A stretch of 7,666 nucleotides of DNA from NCBI GenBank assembly GCA_023254815.1, contig JALRKI010000067.1, forward strand, positions 1 through 7,666, read 5' to 3'. The notes beneath the pieces were generated by a model, which was not told the DNA's origin, did not search any database, and saw only the letters and a list, made by a program, of their open reading frames with translations. Positions 1 through 6,653 of this stretch are shown here, one piece after another. Position numbers and translations under genes: made by a program. Position 1 is the stretch's first letter; the number at the start of each line of letters is the position of its first letter. This DNA is from Flavobacteriaceae bacterium (GTDB taxonomy: Bacteria > Bacteroidota > Bacteroidia > Flavobacteriales > Flavobacteriaceae).

Positions 1-1
1 A

Positions 2-1009
2 GTTAATGCTTACATCCAAGAGGTAAAAGGTTTTCAGGCCAGTTCTACAGAAACTTTAGAGGCATTTAGAATACGATTTTTGGGTAAAAAAGGAATTTTA
101 AATGATCTTTTTTCAGCATTTAAGGAGGTTTCAAACCAGGAGAAAAAGGCAGCCGGGTTAGCCATTAATACGCTAAAATCAGAAGCGCAAAATAAGTATC
201 AAACAGAAAAGGACAAGTTGTCCCTTGGAAATAATACACAAGGGTCCAAGGACGATTTGACCAAGCCAGGAACTGCTTTTCCTATTGGGTCACGGCACCC
301 TATTTCGTTAGTTAAGAATCAAATTATAGACATTTTTTCTCGCATTGGTTTTAATATCAGTGAGGGACCAGAAATTGAAGATGATTGGCACAATTTTACA
401 GCCTTGAATCTTCCGGAACATCATCCTGCTCGAGACATGCAGGATACTTTTTTTATACAAACTGATCCTGATATTTTACTCAGAACTCATACCAGCTCCG
501 TTCAAGTGAGGTATATGGAGAACAATCAACCTCCTATACGAACCATTTCTCCAGGAAGGGTATATCGAAATGAGGCCATTTCTGCTCGATCCCACTGCTT
601 TTTTCATCAGGTTGAAGGTTTATATATCGACAAGGATGTGAGTTTTGCCGATCTAAAACAGACCATAAAATATTTTACTACTGCCATGTTTGGGAAGTCC
701 AAAATTAGGCTTCGCCCTTCTTTTTTCCCTTTTACGGAACCAAGTGCAGAAGTTGATGTTTATTGGGGACTTGAAACCGAAACGGATTATAAAATGACCA
801 AAGGAACAGGTTGGTTAGAAATCATGGGTTGTGGCATGGTTGATCCGAATGTTCTCAAAAATTGTGGTATAGATTCCTCAGAGTATTCTGGTTTTGCTTT
901 CGGAATGGGAATTGACAGAATTGCCCTGTTGTTGTATCAAATTGACGACATACGATTGTTAAGTGAAAACGATGCCCGTTTTTTATCCCAATTCAAATCC
1001 GTTATTTAG
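2..1009 (+). CDS. pheS: Phenylalanine--tRNA ligase alpha subunit, 5' end cut off
   Basis: This is the catalytic alpha chain of the cytoplasmic alpha2beta2 phenylalanyl-tRNA synthetase, which charges tRNA-Phe. The frame is open from the window edge: 335 residues are visible, and the family is usually about 330-345 long, so only a few codons are missing. A TTG at 80 is an internal leucine, because upstream codons read the conserved helix ending in LEAFRIRFLGKKG. Numbering visible residues from 1, I see the linker and FPIGSRHP near 93-100, RTHTSS at 161-166, the class II motif 2 region (PGRVYRNEA, FFHQVEG) at 184-206, the phenylalanine-pocket segment FFPFTEPSAEVDV at 241-253, and motif 3 GFAFGMGIDR at 297-306. 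GCGMVDPNVL has Asp where the E. coli enzyme has His. The stop codon overlaps that of the convergent gene, and pheT is not in view. Confidence 0.97.
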   Translation, partial: VNAYIQEVKGFQASSTETLEAFRIRFLGKKGILNDLFSAFKEVSNQEKKAAGLAINTLKSEAQNKYQTEKDKLSLGNNTQGSKDDLTKPGTAFPIGSRHPISLVKNQIIDIFSRIGFNISEGPEIEDDWHNFTALNLPEHHPARDMQDTFFIQTDPDILLRTHTSSVQVRYMENNQPPIRTISPGRVYRNEAISARSHCFFHQVEGLYIDKDVSFADLKQTIKYFTTAMFGKSKIRLRPSFFPFTEPSAEVDVYWGLETETDYKMTKGTGWLEIMGCGMVDPNVLKNCGIDSSEYSGFAFGMGIDRIALLLYQIDDIRLLSENDARFLSQFKSVI

Positions 1010-1539
1010 TTGGAGTTGTTCTGAATGGCCAGTTTAATATGGGCCAAATGATGATTGCAATGCCAAGCATACAAGCCCAATAAATCTTCCAAGCTAAATT
1101 TTTGGCGATGCTGAGGATGAAATATCATTTTCTTGTAATCGTATTCGCTGGCCATTAGAAATAGATTGACCCATCGGTAATGAATGCCGTCAAGAATATA
1201 AAGAGAGGCTCTAAGATCCATGTCATTGGCGTCGGACAGCTCGGCCCACTGCGCCTCATCATAGGCTTTGATGGTTGGGGTATCTTCTGTGATGCAAAGT
1301 TTACAACGGATGTAGGCATTGACGTGACTGTCGGCACAATGATGCACAACTTGGGCAATGTTCCAACCTCCTTCTCTGTAGAGCCACTTTTTTTGATCGT
1401 CGGACAGGCGTTCTACCATAGTAACTAACTTGCCTGGAAATTGGGCTATGTCTTCGATGCGTTCAGATCTAATTTCTTCAGTCCAAAGGTCAATTTTTTT
1501 GTAGGGTCCAATTGGGTAGCTGTTGGGGTGTGTTTCCAT
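1006..1539 (-). CDS. YfiT/BstA-like DinB-fold metal-dependent transferase
   Basis: This 177-residue protein matches the YfiT family of the DinB/YfiT four-helix superfamily in length and pattern. The family includes Bacillus YfiT (BstA), a metal-binding protein implicated in transferring bacillithiol to electrophiles. The expected metal-ligand histidines are visible: H67 in VVHHCADSH, and H160 and H164 in AWHCNHHLAHI. The N-terminal YPIGPYKK segment and the GGWNIAQ motif at 57-63 are also family hallmarks. A bacillithiol role is inferred from the family, since no bacillithiol synthesis gene is in view. It is the last gene of the minus-strand group, 13 nt after the acetyltransferase stop, so it probably shares the gpsA transcript. 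The ATG at 1539 is the natural start. Its TAA overlaps the pheS TAG. Confidence 0.85.
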   Translation of the reverse strand: METHPNSYPIGPYKKIDLWTEEIRSERIEDIAQFPGKLVTMVERLSDDQKKWLYREGGWNIAQVVHHCADSHVNAYIRCKLCITEDTPTIKAYDEAQWAELSDANDMDLRASLYILDGIHYRWVNLFLMASEYDYKKMIFHPQHRQKFSLEDLLGLYAWHCNHHLAHIKLAIQNNSN

Positions 1540-1552
1540 GATAGTTACAAAT

Positions 1553-2029
1553 TTAAGATTTAAAACGAAAAAGCATTTGAATGTTACAACGGTTGTAGGG
1601 TGTAGGAAAGGAGGGAATTTTTTTGAAGCCCAATTTTCTGTAAAGGAACATTGCGGCTTCTAATTTTGTATTGCTTTCAAGAAAAACTGTTTTGGCCCCG
1701 AGAGCTTTTGCTCGTTCCAAGCAAGCCTTTCCTAGCTTGAACCCAATTCCTTGTCCATGCCAGTCAGGATGAACACCCATCTTCGCCAATTCGAAATCAT
1801 AGTCTTTTACTTTCGATTTTATTAGGGCACAAACTCCAACAGGATGGTCTTCCATCATCGCAAATAAAATAACCCCTCCAGAATCGATAATGTCTTGAGG
1901 ATGATCGAGAATTTCAAAATCGGATTTTTCCATAACAAAATAGGATTCGATCCACCATTGGTTTAAAGCTTTAAAAGCATCACTCAATTTGGACTCGAAA
2001 TCTACTAATCTCAGCTTATTGAGGGACAT
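1553..2029 (-). CDS. GNAT family N-acetyltransferase
   Basis: This is a small single-domain GNAT protein, which would move an acetyl group from acetyl-CoA to an amine; the substrate cannot be read from sequence. From the ATG at 2029 it is 158 residues. Motif A follows the strand FELAKMGV at about 79-86: HPDWHGQGIG at 87-96 is the pyrophosphate-binding loop, with His where Gln or Arg is more usual. Motif B, ESNTKLEAAMFLYRKLGF, follows at about 118-135, with the Tyr (130) that often acts as general acid. The start is uncertain. A TTG at 2038 would add three residues and overlap the gpsA stop by 4 nt (TTGA), while the ATG lies 5 nt past that stop. I chose ATG because no Shine-Dalgarno sequence favours the TTG. 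Tight spacing on both sides suggests co-transcription with gpsA and the YfiT-like gene. Confidence 0.9.
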   Translation of the reverse strand: MSLNKLRLVDFESKLSDAFKALNQWWIESYFVMEKSDFEILDHPQDIIDSGGVILFAMMEDHPVGVCALIKSKVKDYDFELAKMGVHPDWHGQGIGFKLGKACLERAKALGAKTVFLESNTKLEAAMFLYRKLGFKKIPSFPTPYNRCNIQMLFRFKS

Positions 2030-2034
2030 CAGCT

Positions 2035-3036
2035 TCAATTCAATTGTTCGGTTAACTTTTGAAAGGTTTTTTTAGGAGAGGCATTTTGATATAAAATGGC
2101 ATGAACGGCATCAATGATGAATAGTTTGGTTTTTTTTGTCCTACTCTTGTTAATTTCGAAAGCCGACTTTGTAGCATAGTACCCTTCAGCTACCATGTTC
2201 ATTTCCATCATTGCCGATTTGACTGTATAGCCTTTACCAATCATGTTTCCGAATAGTCGATTTCGCGAAAAGGTGGAATAGCAAGTCACCAGTAAATCCC
2301 CTAGGTAGTATGAGTTGTTTATATTTCTTTTGAGTTTGTGTATTTTCTTTACAAAGCGCCTCATTTCTCGGATGGCGTTGCTGATTAAAACACTTTGAAA
2401 ATTATCGCCATAACCCAATCCATGCGCAATTCCAGAAGCTATGGCATAAATATTTTTGAGCATTACCGCATATTCAGTCCCAATGGGGTCATCGCTAATA
2501 TGTGTTCTGATGAAATGGGTCTTCAAGGCGTTTGCCACTATATAGGCGTTCGATTGGTTGTTGCATGCGATGGTCAGGTATGACAATCTTTCAAGAGCTA
2601 CTTCTTCGGCATGACAAGGACCGGCAATAACTGCAATTTGATCAAATGGGACTTGAAAATAATCTTGAAGATGTTCTCCTAAAACCTTTCCTGACTGAGG
2701 AACAATACCTTTCACTGCAGAGACCATAATTTTGTGATTTAAGGGCAGGGTAATTTGCGAAAGAGTGTCATATACGAATGCCGAGGGAATGGCTATAATT
2801 ATGACATCACAGGCTTCAATAACTTCATCAGGTACATTGGTTATCACTAACTTCGAAAGGTCAAATGTAGCATCACTCAAATAGTTGGGGTTATGCCCAT
2901 AAGTGGTGAGATGACTGATGACTGCCTCGTTGCGCATTCCCCAATAAACTTTGGATTGATTGGTAGTCAAAATTTTTACAATGGCAGTAGCCCAGCTTCC
3001 GCCGCCAAGAACTCCAAAGATTTTACTGTCGGACAT
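2035..3036 (-). CDS. gpsA: NAD(P)-dependent glycerol-3-phosphate dehydrogenase
   Basis: This cytoplasmic enzyme reduces dihydroxyacetone phosphate to sn-glycerol 3-phosphate, the backbone for phospholipids. The 333 residues match the family's usual length. The N-terminal Rossmann fold carries the dinucleotide loop GGGSWATA at 11-18. VSAVKGI at 105-111 and AGPCHAEEV at 138-146 are the conserved mid-protein motifs. The C-terminal helical domain has the catalytic lysine in VMLKNIYAIASG (K194), then NAIREMRRF at 220-228, LGDLLVTC at 245-252, SRNRLFG at 257-263 and AEGYYATK at 283-290. The GD-containing motif reads YLGDL rather than the common GLGDL, a mild deviation. It is the first gene of the minus-strand group and diverges from the phosphate-transport genes. 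The ATG at 3036 is preceded by a promoter-like element. Confidence 0.95.
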   Translation of the reverse strand: MSDSKIFGVLGGGSWATAIVKILTTNQSKVYWGMRNEAVISHLTTYGHNPNYLSDATFDLSKLVITNVPDEVIEACDVIIIAIPSAFVYDTLSQITLPLNHKIMVSAVKGIVPQSGKVLGEHLQDYFQVPFDQIAVIAGPCHAEEVALERLSYLTIACNNQSNAYIVANALKTHFIRTHISDDPIGTEYAVMLKNIYAIASGIAHGLGYGDNFQSVLISNAIREMRRFVKKIHKLKRNINNSYYLGDLLVTCYSTFSRNRLFGNMIGKGYTVKSAMMEMNMVAEGYYATKSAFEINKSRTKKTKLFIIDAVHAILYQNASPKKTFQKLTEQLN

Positions 3037-3058
3037 GACTTTAATTTACGACATAAAT

Positions 3059-3076
3059 GTACCAAATAATTATCAA
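3059..3076 (-). promoter_or_regulatory. Candidate gpsA promoter or operator element
   Basis: Read on the minus strand this is TTGATAATTATTTGGTAC, ending 22 nt before the gpsA start codon. The same string with one inserted C occurs 16 nt before the porin start (5374-5392), so position and sequence are both conserved. The centre ATAATTAT is palindromic. A TTTG 17 nt upstream of the internal TA could act as a Bacteroidota -33 element, but TAnnTTTG is not matched exactly. Whether it is a core promoter or a regulator site is inference. Confidence 0.4.
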
Positions 3077-3141
3077 CCTCAATTCGACGCAAATTCTCTC
3101 GACATCAAACTTTTAACAATATTTTAGGATATGCTTGTGCA

Positions 3142-3178
3142 ATGTCAACCAAGTTTCTTCGTTCCAACTATGTCAACC
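3142..3178. repeat. Pair of 9-nt direct repeats, ATGTCAACC
   Basis: Exact copies lie at 3142-3150 and 3170-3178, 28 nt apart start to start. A near copy, ATGTCCAACC, sits at 3502-3511 just ahead of the cotransporter start. Such spacing could reflect binding sites on one face of the helix or pure chance; a short 16-codon ORF also begins at the first copy. Function is unknown. Confidence 0.3.
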
Positions 3179-3186
3179 CTCAATTA

Positions 3187-3261
3187 AGTTAGTTGTTTTT
3201 TCATTTGGGTAAATTTAAGTTTTCGTGTAGGTAAGCACGAGTCCTTGGTTAGTTAGTTGTT
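3187..3261. repeat. 11-nt direct repeat AGTTAGTTGTT, two copies
   Basis: Exact copies occur at 3187-3197 and 3251-3261, 64 nt apart. The second copy ends on the first base of the left arm of the perfect hairpin. The repeat is AT-rich and of low complexity, so a coincidental origin is plausible. Confidence 0.35.
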
Positions 3262-3290
3262 AAGAGGCCTCAAGAAATTGTGGCCTCTTA
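3261..3290 (+). terminator. Perfect 9-bp hairpin, possible terminator of a leader or small RNA
   Basis: TAAGAGGCC (3261-3269) pairs perfectly with GGCCTCTTA (3282-3290) across a 12-nt loop. The six GC-rich inner pairs make it the strongest inverted repeat I saw in the window. It is followed on the + strand by TGTTAAAATTAATTTTG, which is AT-rich but not a clean U tract, so intrinsic termination is only possible. It cannot end a known upstream gene, because gpsA points away from it. It could stop a small RNA, attenuate the cotransporter leader, or be a protein-binding palindrome. Confidence 0.45.
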
Positions 3291-3523
3291 TGTTAAAATT
3301 AATTTTGTCGGAGTCAATTCATTTGACGGTGTGTTAATTTTTTTTCGCTAAATTAGTAACTGAAATTCACCCCAAATGACACTAACCCACCAATCTGTTT
3401 TAGTTTGAATGAACATGTCATTATGCTCTAAGGAGATGCATAAGTATGCCACTTGCTCTGTTGTGGTTTAATAGTTTTTTGGGGTATTTCGGTCAATCTC
3501 TATGTCCAACCAAATAATACCCT

Positions 3524-5287
3524 ATGTTGAAGAGAATCTTTTTTTTGTCCTTTCTTGTAATACTTAGCTTCATTCTGTTTTTCAATCCCAATGTTCAAAC
3601 CATTTTGGCAGGAGTATCAATTCTGCTGTTTGGAATGATAATGCTCGAAGAAGGATTCAAGACTTTTACAAAGGGACCCCTGCAAAATGTATTAAAGAAT
3701 GCCACTGATAAGCTGTACAAGAGCATCACTACTGGAGCAGTGGTTACGGCAATTATCCAATCGAGTTCTTTGGTTTCTGTTATCGCCATTTCATTTATTA
3801 GTGCAGGTTTGATCAATCTTTCAGGAGGTATAGGATTGATTTTTGGCGCCAATATTGGCACAACTGCAACGGCATGGCTGGTGGCTGCATTTGGATTAAA
3901 ATTCAAAATATCATCTTTGGCTTTGCCTGTTTTGATTTTTGGTTTGATTTTTTCGTTTCAAAAAAAGAATACTTACAAAGGCATTGGAAATGTTCTGGCT
4001 GGACTAGGGTTTTTCTTTTTGGGAATTCACTACATGAAGGAGGGTTTCGATGTGTTTAAAGACTATATCGATCTCAAAGAATTTGCTGTTTCAGGTTTTT
4101 TGGGGGCATTGATTTATGCTGGATTAGGCATTATAGTAACTACAATTCTACAGTCGAGCAGTGCTACTTTGGCGCTCATATTGACAGCCGTTGCCGCACA
4201 GCAAATTCAATATGAAAATGCTTTAGCACTTGCCATCGGGGCCAACATTGGGACTACAATAACAGCAATTTTAGGATCATTGACTTCTAACGTTTCAGGG
4301 AAAAGGCTGGCAGGAGCACATTTCATTTTTAACGTTTTGACGGGAATAGTAGCGCTGGTTTTTATTTTTCCTTTGGCCAAATTCGTAAGACTACTTGCCG
4401 AATTGATGGGTATTGCAAATGACGATTATACCTTAAAATTAGCCATTTTTCACACACTTTTTAATGTGATTGGTGTCGCTATGTTGGTTCCATTCATCGG
4501 TAGGCTTGAACGTTTTTTAATCAAGGTCATCAAGGATAAATCGTCAGGTGGTGTTGTCCGGCCAAAATATTTGTTTGAAGCGGCCATGCAATTTCCTACC
4601 TCAGCCCTAGAATCCCTGTTGAAAGAGTCTAAAGACTTGTTTAAAAATGCCATTTTCGAAATCGTTTCACACGCCTTGAACATCCATCGCGATGACATCA
4701 AATCAGATCAAAAGATCAAAAAGATCATTAAAAAGTCAACAGAGGACATGAACATTGATGTTGAAGGGTTGTACTATAAAAAAGTGAAAACCATTTATAG
4801 TGAAATCATTAAGTACGCTACGGCCATTCAAAGTAAATTGAACCTCAGCGAAAAGCAAAACCAAGCAGTCAGTGAAATAAAAATTGCCAATCGCAAAATG
4901 GTAGAAATTCTCAGTGATGTGAGAGAAATTAACAAAAACGTGAGTCGATCATTGTCTGGAGGAAACCCCTATTTACTTGAAGAATACAATCATTTTAGGG
5001 CAAAAGTAACCAAGGTTCTAAGGGTAATTTATTTGTTTAGAATTGAGGACAATGCGCAAGAATACCGCAATAAACTTCAAGATTTGAAACTGGAAGCTAA
5101 AAACAACATGAGACATAGCAGTGAGTCAATTGATAAACTCATTAGAAAGGACTTGATCACCGCAGAAATGGCCTCCTCACTATTTAATGACAACACGAAT
5201 GTAAACGATATGATCATAAAATTGATTACCGTTGCTGAGTTGCTCTATGGCAAAATAGATACCATTTTAGAAAATCAGGACAACTAA
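3524..5287 (+). CDS. Na/Pi cotransporter family protein with C-terminal PhoU-like domain
   Basis: This 587-residue inner-membrane protein belongs to the NptA/SLC34-type sodium-phosphate cotransporters. Residues 1-335 are hydrophobic with several membrane segments and contain the family's inverted repeat. QSSS at 79-82 is followed by GANIGTT at 108-114, and a second pair occurs as QSSS at 210-213 and GANIGTT at 239-245. Residues 345-587 are soluble, helical and charged, as expected for the PhoU-like tail found on many bacterial members; that tail is thought to sense or regulate phosphate flux. The ATG at 3524 starts directly before a hydrophobic segment, and no better start is visible. It leads a same-strand set with a porin and a PiT carrier, which supports phosphate as substrate. 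Direction (uptake or efflux) is not shown by sequence. Confidence 0.93.
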   Translation: MLKRIFFLSFLVILSFILFFNPNVQTILAGVSILLFGMIMLEEGFKTFTKGPLQNVLKNATDKLYKSITTGAVVTAIIQSSSLVSVIAISFISAGLINLSGGIGLIFGANIGTTATAWLVAAFGLKFKISSLALPVLIFGLIFSFQKKNTYKGIGNVLAGLGFFFLGIHYMKEGFDVFKDYIDLKEFAVSGFLGALIYAGLGIIVTTILQSSSATLALILTAVAAQQIQYENALALAIGANIGTTITAILGSLTSNVSGKRLAGAHFIFNVLTGIVALVFIFPLAKFVRLLAELMGIANDDYTLKLAIFHTLFNVIGVAMLVPFIGRLERFLIKVIKDKSSGGVVRPKYLFEAAMQFPTSALESLLKESKDLFKNAIFEIVSHALNIHRDDIKSDQKIKKIIKKSTEDMNIDVEGLYYKKVKTIYSEIIKYATAIQSKLNLSEKQNQAVSEIKIANRKMVEILSDVREINKNVSRSLSGGNPYLLEEYNHFRAKVTKVLRVIYLFRIEDNAQEYRNKLQDLKLEAKNNMRHSSESIDKLIRKDLITAEMASSLFNDNTNVNDMIIKLITVAELLYGKIDTILENQDN

Positions 5288-5373
5288 AATGAGGCTGAAC
5301 CTCTAGAAGAATTTTTTATACTCGAACCAAAAAATAACACTCTATTAATTTGAATTTAACACATGGTTAACAT

Positions 5374-5392
5374 TTGATAACTTATTTGGTAC
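5374..5392 (+). promoter_or_regulatory. Candidate porin promoter or operator element
   Basis: TTGATAACTTATTTGGTAC lies 16 nt before the porin ATG and equals the element upstream of gpsA apart from one extra C. ATAACTTAT within it is a perfect odd-length palindrome. Placement just before the start codon fits a -10 region with a short leader or a repressor site. No convincing -33 partner at normal spacing was found; the nearest TTTG (5349-5352) is too far away. Confidence 0.4.
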
Positions 5393-5408
5393 CTTAAAAT
5401 AACCCATT

Positions 5409-6614
5409 ATGTACCCCAAAACCCTACCCCTACTTACCCTACCCTTACTCTTGGTGTTTTTTGCTTTAAATTTTCTTTCAGCTCAAGAGATTAACTCCCC
5501 ATCTTTTGGCAATGGAATCTTAAATTTGGTTGGCAAAGACTCCACCTGGACGATGAAATTTGCTGCTCGTATGCTATTTTTGACCACAGTTGATTGGGAG
5601 AAAAATACTTCCAATGAATCAGATTTTTTGATAAGACGTGCACGGCTAAAGTTTGACGGCTTTGCTTATTCCCCAAAATTGAAATATAAACTTGAACTAG
5701 GATTGTCCAACAGAGACCTTGATGGAGCATCGTCTCAAACTCAAAATGCACCCCTGTTAATTTTGGACGCTATGGTCAATTGGAACTTTGCTGGAAATTT
5801 TGAATTATGGTTTGGGCAAACCAAATTGCCAGGAAACCGTGAGCGCGTCATTTCTTCAGGCAATATGCAAATGGTTGATCGCTCGTTACTCAACAGTCGA
5901 TTTAATATTGATCGTGATCTTGGCGTGCAACTGAGACACCATTTTAAACTTTCAAATGACTTTGTTGTAAGAGAAGTCCTAGCAATTTCTCAAGGTGAAG
6001 GTCGTAATATCACTAAAAAAAATATAGGAGGCCACCAGTATACTGGTCGATTAGAATTTCTTCCATTTGGCACATTTAGTGGCGGAGGCGAATACAGCGG
6101 ATCCGACTTGAAACGAGAACAAAAACCCAAATTGGCAGTTGGGGTTTCTTACGACTTTAACAATAGAGCAGTTAAAGACAGGAGTAATTTAGGAAATTAT
6201 ATGACTAATGATATTGGCTATTTTGAAACCGACATTTCTACGTTGTTCGTGGATGCCATGTACAAGCACAAAGGATTTTCTTTCATGGCAGAATATGCCG
6301 ATAGGAATTCTGACGACCCATTTGCAAAAAATTCTGACGGAACATTGACAGGAGATGTAGTGAAAGTTGGCAATGCAATCAACCTTCAAACTGGCTATTT
6401 GTTTACTAATAACTTTGAATTGTCAGGGCGATATACGACCGTAAAGTTTGATGACAAAATTTTCGGAAACAATGGTGAGAATGAATACACGCTTGGAATT
6501 TCAAAATTTTTTTCAGGGCACAAATTGAAAGTTCAATCTGATATCAGCTACAGAGATGTTGTAAATAGCAATAATCAAATTATTTATCGATTACAATTTG
6601 ACATTCATTTTTAA
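5409..6614 (+). CDS. Outer-membrane porin, OprO/OprP (phosphate-selective) type
   Basis: This 401-residue outer-membrane beta-barrel protein would let phosphate or other anions cross the outer membrane. A signal peptide spans about residues 1-25, with a hydrophobic core and probable cleavage after LSA before QE. The mature part alternates polar and hydrophobic residues as beta strands do. Family-like stretches include LIRRARLKFDG at 74-84, the FELWFGQTKLPGNRER region at 131-146, and GRLEFLPFG at 213-221. The chain ends in Phe (FDIHF), the usual C-terminal signal for outer-membrane assembly. Neighbouring phosphate carriers on both sides support the phosphate assignment, but real selectivity cannot be judged from sequence. 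The first codons are unusually C-rich and contain a tandem 15-nt repeat encoding TLPLL twice. The PiT gene follows after 39 nt, so the two are probably co-transcribed. Confidence 0.88.
   Translation: MYPKTLPLLTLPLLLVFFALNFLSAQEINSPSFGNGILNLVGKDSTWTMKFAARMLFLTTVDWEKNTSNESDFLIRRARLKFDGFAYSPKLKYKLELGLSNRDLDGASSQTQNAPLLILDAMVNWNFAGNFELWFGQTKLPGNRERVISSGNMQMVDRSLLNSRFNIDRDLGVQLRHHFKLSNDFVVREVLAISQGEGRNITKKNIGGHQYTGRLEFLPFGTFSGGGEYSGSDLKREQKPKLAVGVSYDFNNRAVKDRSNLGNYMTNDIGYFETDISTLFVDAMYKHKGFSFMAEYADRNSDDPFAKNSDGTLTGDVVKVGNAINLQTGYLFTNNFELSGRYTTVKFDDKIFGNNGENEYTLGISKFFSGHKLKVQSDISYRDVVNSNNQIIYRLQFDIHF
5421..5450 (+). repeat. Tandem 15-nt repeat in the porin signal peptide
   Basis: Two adjacent 15-nt units, 5421-5435 and 5436-5450, match at 13 of 15 positions and each encodes TLPLL (residues 5-9 and 10-14). 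Together with the preceding CCCC at 5414-5417 they give five C-tracts of three or more within 31 nt. The complementary strand therefore fits the G3+N1-7 quadruplex pattern, with loops TA, TAAGTA and TA. Gain or loss of one unit would keep the reading frame. Confidence 0.75.
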
Positions 6615-6653
6615 ATTTAACATTTCTTAATCACAATATTTAAACAATCAGTA

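Larger units (their letters stand above)
3037..3523. other. Divergent intergenic region without a convincing gene
   Basis: These 487 nt separate divergent gpsA and the Na/Pi cotransporter gene and should hold both promoters. I see the gpsA-proximal element at 3059-3076, ATGTCAACC twice at 3142-3150 and 3170-3178, an 11-nt direct repeat at 3187-3197 and 3251-3261, a 9-bp perfect hairpin at 3261-3290, and a small inverted repeat GTCAA-n5-TTGAC at 3313-3327. Tiny ORFs of 10-20 codons exist (for example 3142-3192 and 3409-3471) but nothing supports them as genes. The region is AT-rich and shows no tRNA-like fold. Confidence 0.7.

Noticed and set aside
80..82. TTG as the start of pheS
   Set aside because: The frame is open to the window edge, and the upstream codons encode the conserved PheS N-terminal helix ending in RFLGKKG, so this TTG is an internal leucine.
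1026..1046. TGGCC/GGCCA inverted repeat just past the pheS stop, as a bidirectional terminator
   Set aside because: It is a 5-bp stem inside the YfiT-like coding region with no U tract on either strand.
3142..3192. 16-codon ORF in the divergent intergenic region (MSTKFLRSNYVNPQLS)
   Set aside because: It is very short, overlaps another tiny ORF in a different frame, has no ribosome-binding signal and no recognisable attenuator content such as a run of one amino acid. It is noted only as part of the possible small-RNA region.
3409..3471. 20-codon ORF ahead of the Na/Pi cotransporter
   Set aside because: There is no homology that I recognise and no coding signature; it can arise by chance in AT-rich DNA.
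3472..3479. TAGTTTTT as the -7 box of the cotransporter promoter
   Set aside because: It is one base off consensus, but the nearest TTG (3453-3455) gives only a 16-nt spacer, and T-rich matches are common here. The evidence is insufficient to annotate it.
5291..5317. GAGG-CTGAA-CCTC hairpin followed by a T run, as a terminator after the cotransporter
   Set aside because: The stem is only 4 bp and the T run begins 8 nt after it, so it is too weak to call. Read-through into the porin cannot be excluded.
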